From contig OY720641.1 of assembly GCA_963169105.1 (NCBI GenBank), positions 4,913,258-4,977,257 on the forward strand: 64,000 nt of DNA, read 5' to 3'. Under the pieces are notes generated by a model. That model searched no databases, was not told the origin of the DNA, and saw only the letters and a program-made list of their open reading frames with translations. Of this stretch, positions 1-10,214 are shown one piece after another; the stretch's first letter is position 1, and each line of letters opens with the position of its first letter. A program made the translations under genes and the position numbers. The stretch comes from Ceriagrion tenellum (taxonomy: Eukaryota > Arthropoda > Insecta > Odonata > Coenagrionidae).

Positions 1-125
1 TTGCATCATTATACATTCAATATTTATTTTATGCTTCGTACAACTGCTGAAATTAAAACGTATTATTTGAACATGTTCTCCATTATGACTAGGGAGCTAT
101 TTCGCTCAAACTACCATAAGTAACG
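1..125 (+). repeat. Dispersed 120-bp repeat unit, copy 1
   Basis: This segment resembles three others at about 1437-1556, 1557-1690 and 9770-9885. All share a TCCTACAGCTG-like stretch (here TCGTACAACTG), then AAATTAAAACGTAT, then a CTCYATTATGACTAGGGA core followed by a cg-tcaaactacc-like tail. It has no coding content. It belongs to the same composite repeat as the 560-1430 copies and is probably cut by the window edge. Confidence 0.6.
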
Positions 126-559
126 TTTTAAAGATTTGTTCTAATGTTTAGCGTCCACTAAAGGTCCACTTTTAGAATTTATTTCTGACTGAGTGACCGT
201 ATCTACGAGTCGGATCTTTTGGTTGAGTCACTCGCCAGCACAAGTTGCTCCAATGAGCCCCCTTAGAAGTGAAATGAGAATCACCTGCGCGGATCTTAAA
301 ATAATCTGTGTTAACGCTTTTAAACGCTTCGCTCGCGTCCTTCAAGCGGTTGAAATCTGCCGCCAAATCGGGAAAGGTTCGTAGCGTTGCGTTTCTTGGG
401 TAAGCATATTAATCAACTTTGCTACCATGTATTCCGAGTCATGATAATACCACTTGAAGGCAAAGAGCAACGCGTGAATATATCTCAGGTAGTTTATGTA
501 TTTGAACGTATTTATTTTACAGTTGTCCTCGAAGTGCAGGAATTCCAATAGTGCGGTAT
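126..559. other. No recognisable feature
   Basis: Short open frames exist on both strands, but none has a recognisable domain, splice context or composition that supports a gene. I see nothing else here. Confidence 0.5.
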
Positions 560-945
560 TTTTAGCGAAATAAAACTTCACCTAGGAGTAGATGAATTGA
601 TTCTCATTTTAAAGAAAAATTTGTTACGCTTCCAAAGATTCCAAAATATCAGCCTCTTATTGAACTATTTTCTGAGATTTTTACAGAAAAACGCCAGCAA
701 TTTTAAATGGGAAATGGTACGTATATGTACTCCAGAGACATACTCGTATCATTTAAAAATAATGAGGAATTTTTAACGCCTATATCTCATCAAAAAATTA
801 AAAGTATATTGTTTTTATATTTTCTCGATTGTTTCGAAAGTAAGTCACGTTGTCACCGTAGTAACTTTTTCAGAGTTGCAAAAATCTTCCGTTTTGAAGG
901 AGTTTTAAACGTTCAGTGTGAAAAAAATGAGTGAAATTGAAGTCC
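560..945 (+). repeat. Dispersed repeat family R, copy A
   Basis: A diverged copy of a repeat also found at 963-1430, at 9290-9705 and, reversed, at 52128-52500. Shared landmarks in order are GCGAAAT near the start, CTCATTTTAAAGAAAAAT, GGGAAATGGTACGT, CACCGTAGTAACTTT and CCGTTTTGAAGGAGTTTTAA. The copies have no long ORF, so this is probably a non-autonomous element or a UTR fragment of a larger transposon. The 75-codon frame inside (707-934) is not conserved in the other copies. Confidence 0.7.
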
Positions 946-962
946 TATATATAGTTGAAATT

Positions 963-1430
963 TTTTTAGCTTTTAAAAAATCTAGTCATAGGGTTTCAAG
1001 GTAGTTTGAGCGAAATATCATTTTGCTTATAAATCAATGAATTTGGTCTCATTTTAAAGAAAAATATCTCACCCTTCTAATGACACCAAAAATTCAACCC
1101 CTTACTACATTACTCTCCTAGATATTTTCCAAAAAATACCGGGCCTTTTACTTGAGAAATGGTACGCGTATGCACTACAGACAGACATAATTTACAAAAT
1201 GAGGTAATTCTAACACTTAGATGTCGTAAAAAATCTAACAGCGTGTAGTTGGTATGTTTTCTCATCCATATTTAAAAATTAATCATATTTTCACCGCAGT
1301 AGGTTCTGGGGTATCACAAAAAACCTTCTGTTTTGACGGAGTTTCAAACGCACCGTGCGAAAAAAATGAGTCAAGTTAAAGAGTTATTTAGATATTTTCA
1401 TTTAATTACTTACTATTTCTGCCATATGAA
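963..1430 (+). repeat. Dispersed repeat family R, copy B
   Basis: It matches the copy at 9290-9705 closely, including CATAGGGTTTCAAGGTAGTT, ATATCTCACCCTTCTAATGA and GATGTCGTAAAAAATCTA. Copy A lies immediately upstream, so the two stand head to tail. Together with the 120-bp units that follow it forms a composite of about 600 bp, repeated as a block at 9290-9885. Confidence 0.8.
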
Positions 1431-1436
1431 ACTGTA

Positions 1437-1690
1437 TTATTGCGCCATTAATAATGCAGTATTCAATTGATGTGTCCTACAGCTGGTGAAAGTAAAACGT
1501 ATAATTCGAATGTGGTCTCTATTATGACTAGGGAACTATATCGCTCGGACTACCTTAATAGTACGCTGTTGCCTCATTAATAATCACATATTTAATGCAT
1601 GCTTCCTACAGCTACTACTGAAATTAAATTGCTGTGTTCAAATTGGTCTCCATTATGACCAGAGAACTATGTCACGCAAACCACATGAAG
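1437..1690 (+). repeat. Two tandem 120-bp repeat units
   Basis: Two head-to-tail units (about 1437-1556 and 1557-1690) each carry a CATTAATAAT motif, a TCCTACAGCT motif and a TCT(C)ATTATGACYAG motif. The first closely matches 9770-9885, the second is more diverged. They directly follow repeat R copy B. Confidence 0.65.
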
Positions 1691-1959
1691 TAAGTGTATG
1701 TCACAAAGAGAAAGTTCGGGACATGTGCCGTAAATATCAGCAGAACTGAGTTGTCAGTATATCGCCCATCCCAACGTAGAAGATATATTTTTAAGAGTGG
1801 AATGATGCGTGGATGGCAAAGATGTTATAAGACGGAGAACAAGGATCGATATTACCTGAAAAGGAAATCAAAGGAGGGTAGAGGTTGGATAAAAGTGAAT
1901 TTTTGGTGAGTGATAGTGAAAAGGCTCTTTTGACTCGAGACTTAACTTTGCGCCGGTAG

Positions 1960-2042
1960 TGGTGAAGTTTTCGAATTTGACCGCGTCTCGAGTATTTCAG
2001 ACCCAACGTTTTGCCCGCGTTTCAGCAAGCTTCTTCAGGGGT
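1960..2042 (-). repeat. Penelope-type terminal repeat with hammerhead-like motif, left arm
   Basis: Read on the minus strand this begins CCCCTGAAGAAGC and shows a CTGAAGA box, a hairpin GCTTGC/GCGGGC closed by a six-base loop, then AAAAC where GAAAC is expected, then GTTGGGTC. The following 40 bases align with the + strand arm at 2364-2446. The CTGANGA-hairpin-GAAAC order is that of hammerhead motifs known from terminal repeats of Penelope-like elements. One core base is changed, so activity is doubtful. No Penelope ORF lies between the arms. Confidence 0.5.
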
Positions 2043-2363
2043 GATGGGAGTTTTACTGAGAAACTGTTGCCTTTTATATCGTGGAGCTGCGAGGTCTCAT
2101 TATATCATGTTGGTGTCGAAGGGTCACAGTTGGTCATGGCCGAGTTCTCTACGTCTTATTATCCGGGGCTAGCAGGTATTTCCAAGGGAGGAAGATGTGG
2201 TAGCCATTATTCATTACGGTTAAAGGTCCTCGTTCTTCTTGCGATCTCTATCGATTCGCTAATCAAGCGGGACAGATAAAATTCATTTTTGGCTATCACC
2301 TTTATCTTTTCAAATTCAGTGGAGTGATCGGATGACAACAATCGATCAGAAACAATCGCTTCA

Positions 2364-2446
2364 CCCCTGAAGACACTCGTTGCAAGGCAGGTGAAACGTT
2401 GGACCTAAAATGCTCGTCTCGCAGCCGAACTCGAAAACCTCTCGAC
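2364..2446 (+). repeat. Penelope-type terminal repeat with hammerhead-like motif, right arm
   Basis: This begins CCCCTGAAGACAC, has a CTGAAGA box, an imperfect hairpin and an intact GTGAAACGTTGGACC, then a CTCGAAAAC stretch. It mirrors the minus strand arm at 1960-2042 over about 80 bases at roughly 75 percent identity by eye. The intervening 320 bases show no recognisable gene. The pair looks like a solo inverted pair of Penelope-type ends. Confidence 0.5.
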
Positions 2447-3699
2447 TACCTATCACCAGCAGCGAAAGCCTGCACTCCAGAACATTTATTTGCACAATTA
2501 TTTGTATGTTTGGATGAGTATCCAAAACTGCGTCGTGTAACGCAATGAATTGCAAGAGTGCATGCGCAAATTAACTCAAGACGGTTGGGAAAATAGCCCT
2601 TGCTCATGTACCCATGCTGTTGCAGTTTGTTTACATCACATTGTGCGGTTAAGTGCCTCGAAATGAAATGCTTCTGAGGAAGGGACTTATGGAATGTGCG
2701 GGTAGATGGAATGGGTGTTCTGAAACTGACGGGAAAAAGCAATTCAGCGCAGTCAATGATTTACTCATGGTGGCTTTGGTGGCGATAATCGTGGGTCATA
2801 TGTAAATACCATACTCTAGGTGCGGTGAACATTGGAAATTGAACTAAATTAATTTGATGCATCAACTATTGAATTTTCTTATGCTTAATGAGCACATGTT
2901 TTCTTTTCTAAACCAATTTCGCACCTCCTCTTTTCAAAATATCGTTACAGTTGCTATTCTCCGTATTTGAAACCATTTCCTCAATGATATGAAAGTCTCT
3001 CATCCTAGAGAGTATTCATGGAAATACCAATCAGTGTGGTAACGAGTTCTTTGGTTTGAAAGTGCGTCATTGCCATTTCTTTCAATGATTATGGAAAGAA
3101 AATCAATTTTCCTCGTTAAAAAAAGGTATTATCATGCCTTGATCTTATTTTTCTTTTTTCATGTAAGAAAAAATTGTCTCGCACCCTAATATTTATTACT
3201 TACTTCGTGTTTCCTATCTTAAATTAAGTCCAACATGATGTAAACGAAGAAAAACTGATCAATTCCCGGTTTGGAAGTAATACACTGACCTAAATTAACT
3301 TTCAATGATAACCTTACACTCCATATCATTAACTTTTATTGGGCTCAGATGCTTAAAATCTTTGCAGTTTACTTATTCCTTGTGGTTGTTCTAATCATTT
3401 TTTCTACTTTTTTCCGTGGCTTGTGTCTGTTTCATTCAGTACTTTCTCGAATAATTCAATCCCTACATGCTTCTTCTATACTTTTCTTGGTCCACCCACG
3501 CCATTTCATCCAGCTGGAAGCTTATCTTCGGCAATCCAATTTTCTTCCGGATGAAAAACTATTTTTCTCCTTCTGTTAGAATGTCTACTTTCCTCTGAGC
3601 TTTTCAGCTCGCAATTTCTTTCTTGCTTCTTCCTCATGATGGTGACACGACATGATGGTGAGTGGCCGCCTAAATGGCTTCCATTTGGCTGAAAGTTAC
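2447..3699. other. No recognisable feature
   Basis: AT-rich DNA with short frames on both strands. A frame at 3349 begins with a hydrophobic run that could pass for a signal peptide, but it has no convincing splice donor and no homology I recognise. I do not call it an exon. Confidence 0.4.
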
Positions 3700-4070
3700 A
3701 GTGAAGACGATATCCTCTGTTTTTCCCGGAGTCTGGAGGGAGAGATCTCATTTCGCAGTCCCACTGCGTTCGCCCGCTTTCATTTGAAGTCCACGTGATG
3801 TCGAGGACTCCGAAGTCTCTCGGCTCTTAACAGTGTAGGCGAACACAGCGTCCTCCGCTTTCAGTGTACACGCGGAGAGGAGGCGTACTGAGTCCGACCT
3901 GCTCCTTACAAGGAAGGATACGCCTGCCAAAAGCGAAGGCGACTCTGTCCCCGAGGAAAGATAGTGCGAAGGAGCAGTGCAGTGAAAGCGTTCCAGTGTT
4001 CAATGAACGCCCTCCGTGTCGAACACGCGTTGGCGAATGCCTTTGTTTTTTATTATTTCCACGCTGACCT
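3700..4070. promoter_or_regulatory. CpG-rich block, possible promoter or 5' exon
   Basis: This 370-base block is visibly richer in G+C and CpG than its AT-rich surroundings. In arthropods such islands often mark promoters, 5' UTR exons or an unrelated element. It lies about 15.5 kb upstream of the first identified exon of the Ig-domain gene on the same strand, so it could be that gene's 5' end. I see no TATA box, signal-peptide frame or splice donor that settles this. It may also be an unrelated GC-rich insertion. Confidence 0.2.
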
Positions 4071-4849
4071 CACGTACGCCCATGCTTCTTCGCTTCGTAT
4101 TGCATCCGACCCATTTCGAGAACTCTTTTATGGGACCATTTTGAAGAAAATTAATTCAGATTCAAGTGATGATGCCAAACAAGATATTCAAAGTGGCCTG
4201 CGTAACTCAGTTTGGCAGAGAATCGGAATTGTTTCAGCACTATGATATAAAACACCCGTTTTAATTTTGCTGTAATCATTTCCAAATACAGGTTGCAGCC
4301 GCACCTGCGTTTCGTTTATGCCGTTGAACTTGAGTAGATTTCGTTGGTTCCATGTCAGAAGGAAAGAGAACAACAGTTGATTACTTTTATTTATTAGTCA
4401 AATATTTTAGAAAATTTATCGCGCTATTATTTCAGATTCATTTTTCCTCGTGAAAAATACTTACAGCTGTGCTGTTGTATTGTTTTCACGGAAGTTGGCT
4501 CAGTAACAGTACTACAAACCCATATATCTTAATGCAATATGTGGTTTTTAAAGTTACCTGAGATGGAAAAAAAAGGAGAGCATCTCTTGCACAAATAGGG
4601 CTTTATTATTCTTACTTTTAGAAGGCTGAAATGTTCGAACTGGATGATGTTAGTAAGAATGGAATGAATGGACCTCGAGTTCTCGAACTTAAGGTGATTT
4701 AATAGGCTACCTAATGTAAAACCTTCCTCGGTGCTTTATTACGATATGGAACCTGATTAATAAGCTCTGTATAACTTTTTTAAGTATTCAACCGGTAAAA
4801 GGTAGTAATTGTGGAAAATTAGAGAAAATCCTCCCGGTTGTCCACACTT
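4071..4849. other. No recognisable feature
   Basis: AT-rich sequence without a convincing ORF or repeat. Confidence 0.4.
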
Positions 4850-5130
4850 TTGATGTCCTATCTATCTCTAGTATTTCTTTTTTTCGCCTCTGCATGCCAT
4901 CTACCTTTCTTCCTCCCATCAATGCAACCTATTCTCTTCCTTCTTCTTCCCCGCTTACCCAACATCATTCCCTCTATCATAGTCTTAAGTAACCCATCGC
5001 CACTTATTACTTCCTCTAGCCACCTACCCTGCCTATCCAGGATTTCACTCGGAAGTTTCCTTTCCTCGCTCACCATCCTCGGCACTTCTTCGTTCGTCCT
5101 CCTTACCATCCACCTGATTACCGTATAAAC
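4850..5130 (-). pseudogene. Non-LTR retrotransposon C-terminal fragment (family 1)
   Basis: The minus strand encodes RRTNEEVPRMVSEERKLPSE, then DRQGRWLEEVISGDGLLK and a basic GKRGRRRKRIG stretch. This is the conserved C-terminal tail downstream of the reverse transcriptase in many arthropod non-LTR elements. The same protein tail occurs at 21880-22170, 23500-24350 and 46145-46470. Only the 3' end of the element is here, as expected for a 5'-truncated insertion. The complementary + strand frame is CT-rich noise. Confidence 0.75.
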
Positions 5131-5210
5131 TGCCCTGTATATTTATCCTCCCGAAAGCACTTTCATTTGACACTCCACGAATAATTCTTAATCTTTACCC
5201 CGCCGGCCCC

Positions 5211-5430
5211 GGTGGCGGTAAGTAGGTGGATGGTAAGGAGGACGAGGACTGCTAAACCAAGGGTCGCGGGTTCGAGTCCCGCCTGGGTGGGTTTTTCACC
5301 GCACAGGGCATGGATGTATGTCAAGTTCTGCTGGCCCGGTCCCTGGCAAACCTGATGATAGGCTCAGCGGCCTATCGGGATTCCGGGGACAGACGGGCCA
5401 ACAGAATCGTCCGGCAAGCAAGAAAAAAAA
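5211..5430 (+). mobile_element. tRNA-derived SINE (type a)
   Basis: It opens with GCCGGCCCCGGTGGC and carries a GGTTCGAGTCCCGCC stretch, which is a near-consensus RNA polymerase III B box in a tRNA-like head. A tRNA-unrelated body and an A-rich end (about 5424-5432) follow. The head-body-A-tail order indicates a SINE rather than a tRNA gene; no cloverleaf with proper anticodon stem is evident. It lies just downstream of the family 1 fragment. Mobilising partner and age are unknown. Confidence 0.65.
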
Positions 5431-6146
5431 ATTGGCACGGTAAAAGATGGTATCCATACTCATACTTAAATAAGTAAAATATGCTTGTGTCATTATCTTT
5501 GATAAATCGCGACGAATTACTCACCAATTGAAACAACTGGTCACAAATAGAGTATTTGTCAACGAATTTAAGTAGGTAAGATATGAATTTGGAAAAAAGA
5601 CACTTAAATGCTCAAAGAAAATTGGAATTTAAGTTTTCTAAGCAGAAAAGATAATACTTGCCTTTACTCTATGGTTCTAACGTTCTGGTTTTTTTAATCT
5701 CTGCTCTCATGGTTCGACAAGTGTTAGGTTAGCGAAATGAAGCCTAGAATGTGAGAGATTATGAAATCCTGATTTCCGTACCCCTTAAGAAAATCTCACC
5801 CTCCCTGAACGGGAACACCTGTGAAACGGAACTTTACCGGAAAATTGGAAAACATCCGATTCTACGGAGGTTGTTGACCTTCATGGACCGGTGGCCTTCC
5901 AAAAAACTTCGTGAAATGTAAATGGATCATTGTTGTTGGACCGCCTATCGCTCCAATCTTGGGCGCATACGTTTAATCTGAGCACTTCGGCGTTAGATCT
6001 GCCCTCAATTTCTCGTCGGCCATCTGTTACATCAAAAACACGCTTATGACACTGTCCGTCGGTGTACAGTGTGTCCTCGTCCCCAAGTATAGAGTTACTT
6101 CAAACAGATCAAAAATATATACTAGCAAATAAATGAATATTCAAGA
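5431..6146. other. No recognisable feature
   Basis: No supported gene or repeat was seen. Confidence 0.4.
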
Positions 6147-6443
6147 GGGGATCGGGTTGGTGTGTTGGTTAAAGTCTTGGCTTACCACACGGGCGGCCAA
6201 GGTTCAAATCCCTGCAGTGGAAGATGTCTTTCAGAGGAAATTCGATCCCTACTTGAGTGTCTTGTGGAGGGCACTTCAAATACAATACTCCGTCTGTCGG
6301 ATGAGACGTTAAACCGTGGTCCCCTTGGCGCCTTTCGTTAAGGGCAGGCTTATGCCGACATCGGGTTTCCATCCACCCTTCCTCCCTTACCCTTTGTTCC
6401 ATATGGCGCAAATGACCTCAGCCGTCGTTCGCCTCCCCAAATA
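6147..6443 (+). mobile_element. tRNA-derived SINE (type b), copy 1
   Basis: It begins GGGGATCGGGTTGGTGTG and has a GGTTCAAATCCCTGC B box inside a tRNA-like head. A body with CTTGTGGAGGGCACTTCAA and GTCGGATGAGACGTTAAAC follows. A second copy at 63674-63969 matches over the full 300 bases with scattered substitutions. The strongly retained central part fits the conserved central domains known from several SINE superfamilies. Short ORFs overlapping it are incidental. Confidence 0.75.
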
Positions 6444-8337
6444 TCCAATCCGATCCAATATTAACGAAAAGACTACCCTCTCGAGGAAAAAACTTTACCT
6501 AGTGTATCTGACTCACATGAAGTGATTTCTCAGTTTGAACATTCCTTACGTGCTTGTTCTTACCGTAGTACCTTGGTAATGACATCGTATATGTATATAC
6601 ATCGAAACCATGGTTGGAGAAAATAAAACAGGTGGAATTTACTAAGTGTGAAATAACTTGACGCATCCTAGTTCTTGTATTTCAGCTTCTTCCAATGCTT
6701 CTATTTCGAAACCCAAACCCTTCCTTCCCAACCCAAGCCTTCTGGCACAGCCATCTACAAAAAAAATGGTCTGGAGTGCTGTTATACCAGAAGGTTTTTC
6801 ATTAGTGTTTAAATGTATGAACTTGTTAGTTTGCGCTCTTTTCCATATTTCCATATCTGCCACTCTTTCATCATTTTGAAAGGGAATCTTCGATTGAGTG
6901 TGGCTTAACGAAGCCCATGGCCATATATGATCAACATTTTCAATCACTCACTGGTATCATGGTGTGCCGCAAGGGACAGACAACACACACTGTTGGCTCT
7001 AGAAGTTTCCTCGGGGAGCCTCCAGTGAACCAAATAATTTAATCAATTCGTGATCCATGGTTTTCTGCACGTGCGTTATGATACGGGAGACAGATTTATC
7101 AGTCAGTTGTCTGCATTTGTGAGCGCTACTTTCGTCAATATATCCTTATCCATATCTAAATAACGGTAGTTCTTAATTGCCCTCTTACTGTCGAGCTACC
7201 GAGTTTCCCGACGGGGAAGCCCCTGTTTGAAATTGTGTTTTTTTTTAGTTTCCACAATCACTCGCATATCGGTGTCCATTATCTTCACATCCCTTATCAG
7301 CCTCCCAGATTATGATAGGTATTTTTTTGTGGTTTCACGAACACAAAAATCTAGCTGTCTTTGTCGTCGTACTCATAGCGTTGCATTCATTCGTATGCGG
7401 AGATTTGGTTATTATGTATCTTTTTTTAATATTTTGTCGTTAATATATATAGACTAAATTGGTCTTATTTCATCAAATTGTAATATAGTAGTATTGTGGG
7501 CGTATCGTATTACATGACCACTAGTTTTTGTTTCTTTTACTGCTGCAGAACTTCGAACTAAGTTCTTTCCGACATGAATAAACGGCGTTGTTACCATGTC
7601 ATACCTGATTCCGTCTACTTGATTTCCTTGAATGTTTTTCAAGGACGATTTAATTGACTTGAATTTTACGTATGCTGCCAAAATTACAGTAAACCGTTAC
7701 TTCGATTTTGTGGTTGAAGCCAATTGGAACGGGTATAATCTTTTACAATATTTTTGGGTCTCATTCTATTTATTTGTCAGTCCTCCTTCATTATTCTCAG
7801 TTGTTTCCTGTTGATGCTCGTATCCGAAGTCTTCTGCATTGTTCAAGCTTATTGGATTTGACAGACGGTCGTGTTCGATCCAGCCACCTGCGGTCACGCG
7901 ACACGCTGAAGGTGATTTTCATAGTCGCCAAACGACATTCTTACATCCTGCTGGAACATTGTTGGACTCTTAATGGCGTCCAGCGTTGTTAACATCACTT
8001 CTCAACTCGGAATCAGCAATTTGCTCCACCCCGCTCAATCTCAATAATGACTCCAGCAAAGTGTCTTTGCAGATAAAAGTTACATCCGTGGTAGAAATCT
8101 TGCGAGTCGCTTGCAAGCGATTATTCGATGTGTTACCACGGACTTCCTTGGCTGTATTAATGATCCGACAGTGATTACAGTCGACCGCGGTTCGCACTTA
8201 CAAGGAAAATTGATTGGCTTCTTTTTTGCCTGCAAGAAGCACATCGATTTTGCAATAAAATCGCATCGCATCCGGTGAAATCTTGGTCTCGTGACTGCAA
8301 AAGTATAAAAAATTAATGATTTAGGAGGAGGCGGACT
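6444..8337. other. No recognisable feature
   Basis: About 1.9 kb of AT-rich DNA with only short, unsupported frames. I found no repeat arms, transposase motif or exon. Confidence 0.4.
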
Positions 8338-8616
8338 CATTCACTACATTTACCAATCGAACTCAGATCGATAATTATGAACTCGGACCGCTTTGAACAT
8401 TATAAGCTAGCCGACTCGGGTCACCTGGTTTACCAAAGCGAAATCGATTGAAATATCGATTTGTATCGGTTCATTGCGGTTTTAAATCTCAGACTGGGAG
8501 AGAAAGCGGGCCAAGTTAGCCCACTTCTCATATCGAACCCACTAGCCCGTTGCGTTTACCATACCAAGCTGAACCGACCAGATCGATCTGAGTTCGATTG
8601 GTAAATGTAGTGAATG
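8338..8616. mobile_element. MITE with perfect 35-bp terminal inverted repeats
   Basis: The first 35 bases (8338-8372) and the reverse complement of the last 35 (8582-8616) are identical. The ends begin CATTCACTACATTTACC. The 279-bp element has no ORF, as expected for a miniature inverted-repeat element mobilised in trans. The perfect arms suggest recent movement or gene conversion. No target duplication longer than one base is visible, so the superfamily is open. The inner CACTACATT could suggest a CACTA-type end, but the flanking three bases do not match. Confidence 0.8.
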
Positions 8617-9111
8617 TTGCATATGTAAATATTTATTTGCACTTGAAAATGTTTTAAAATACTTATGTACGCAAAGGTAAGCTTCATGACTTTTCTATTG
8701 TGGGATAATAATAAATATCAACTCTTTTCTCATTCCTCATACAATGTAAATATAATCTATTAACTCCATTTATACGAATTTATTAAGTTCAAGATTCCCT
8801 GTGAGAAACGAACATAGGTGTGTACGAACACATTCATTGCCAAATTCAGGTAATTTTCGAAGTTACCACATTCATTGTTTACTTCCACCATCTTCCGTCG
8901 CATGGGAAAAATCGAAAATCGTACTTAAGCAGAATCACGCCTTACAAGTAGCATTCAATGTTTTTGATCCAAGTAAATCTGGATCGAAATGTGCTGATCG
9001 CGATTCATCGGTGATGGACCTCTGATCAATCGAATTAAAACTAATATCATTTTAGAATGGCGATGTGCCAGCGCGTTGATATGATTGAGCATTTTGAAGC
9101 TGGCAATTAAG
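8617..9111. other. No recognisable feature
   Basis: AT-rich sequence with no supported gene or repeat. Confidence 0.4.
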
Positions 9112-9202
9112 TTGTATAATAATTAAAAATTTGTAATTGTCCACAATAATCTGTTGTTCAAGGAGCCTGACCGGTTTCGATGTAATAACATTATCTTCAG
9201 AG
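9112..9202 (-). repeat. Penelope-type terminal repeat, left arm
   Basis: Read on the minus strand it has CTCTGAAGATAATG, a short ATGT/ACAT hairpin, then CGAAACCGGTCAGGCTCC and an AT-rich tail ending AATTATTATACAAC. It aligns base for base over about 90 bases with the + strand arm at 10122-10214. The CTGAAGA box, hairpin and GAAAC order is the hammerhead-like module of Penelope-like terminal repeats. The pair encloses repeat R copy C and a pyrimidine-rich tract. Confidence 0.6.
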
Positions 9203-9289
9203 ACAGACTGCCCAATAGCCAATCCCAATATTTTATACTTTGTAACAGAGGTGCTAAATTGGATTTTTTTAGAAAACTTGGAAATTGTT

Positions 9290-9885
9290 TTAGCTTTTAA
9301 AAAATCTAATCATAGGGTTTCAAGGTAGTTTGAACGAAATATCATTTTACCTAGAAATCAATGAATTTGATCTCATTTTAAAGAAAAATATCTCACCCTT
9401 CTAATGACACCAAAAATTCAACCCCTTACCCCATTACTTTTGGAGATATTTGTCAAAATATACCGGCCCTTTTACATGGGAAATGGTACGTGTATGCACA
9501 CCAGAGAGACATTATTTACAAAATGAGGTATTTTTAACTCTTAGATGTCGTAAAAAATCTAGCAGCGTGTAGTTGGTATGTTTACTGTACAACATTTGAA
9601 AATTCATCATATTGCCACCGCAGTAGGTTCATGAATATCACAAAAAACCTTCCGTTTTGAAGGAGTTTCAAACGCACCGCGCGGAAAAAATGAGTCAAGT
9701 TAAAGAGTTATTTAGATATTTTCATTTAATTACTTACCATTTCTGTCATATGAAACTATATTATTGCACCATTAATAATGCAATATTTAAGTGATGTGTC
9801 CTACAGCTGGTGAAATAAAAACTTATAATTCGAAGATGGTCTCTATTATGACTAGGGAACTATATTGCTCGGACTACCTTAAATG
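9290..9885 (+). repeat. Dispersed repeat family R, copy C plus 120-bp unit
   Basis: This block is the best match to 963-1556 and shares TAGCTTTTAAAAAATCTA at its start and GGTCTCTATTATGACTAGGG near its end. It contains one full R copy (to about 9705) and one 120-bp unit (9770-9885). That R and the unit travel together here and at the window start shows they are parts of one element. It lies inside the Penelope-type inverted pair 9112-10214. Confidence 0.8.
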
Positions 9886-9889
9886 ATTT

Positions 9890-10214
9890 TATCCCGGATG
9901 AATTGTCGCCCCTTTTTACTGTGCCTCCTCTCCCCTCCTCCTTTGACTTTTGACTAGGTTGGTTTTTATATTTCCCGTGTCCTCCCTTTGCCAATGCCCT
10001 CCCTCTCCCCACCCCCTCTCCAAGGATCCTATTCCCCCCATTAAACCTCCTCCTTATTTCCTTCCCCGTATGGTACCCTGTTCATATATAAAGCCACCAT
10101 CACCAAGTACTTGGCATTCTGCCTCTGAAGATAACGTTTTTACATAGAAACCGGTCAGGCTCCTTAAACAATAGAATAGTGTGGAAAATTACAAAGTTAT
10201 AATTATTATACAAT
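9890..10214 (+). repeat. Penelope-type terminal repeat with pyrimidine tract, right arm
   Basis: A CT-rich tract (9905-10080) is followed by a TATATAAAG box near 10085, then the hammerhead-like module CTCTGAAGATAACG, GAAACCGGTCAGGCTCC, and a tail ending AATTATTATACAATG. The order pyrimidine tract, TATA-like box, hammerhead-like module recurs at 62300-62545 and, reversed, at 60905-61110 and 62700-62990. The last 93 bases mirror 9112-9202. No Penelope reverse transcriptase remains between the arms. Confidence 0.6.

Noticed and set aside
3349..3579. Hydrophobic N-terminal frame as the missing signal-peptide exon
   Set aside because: The hydrophobic run is suggestive, but no phase-1 donor stands at a suitable distance and the DNA is AT-rich, where such runs are common.
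5240..5285. tRNA gene at the B-box-like motif
   Set aside because: The B box is good, but no complete cloverleaf is evident and a SINE body with A-rich end follows. The same holds for the B boxes at about 6199-6213 and 63731-63745.
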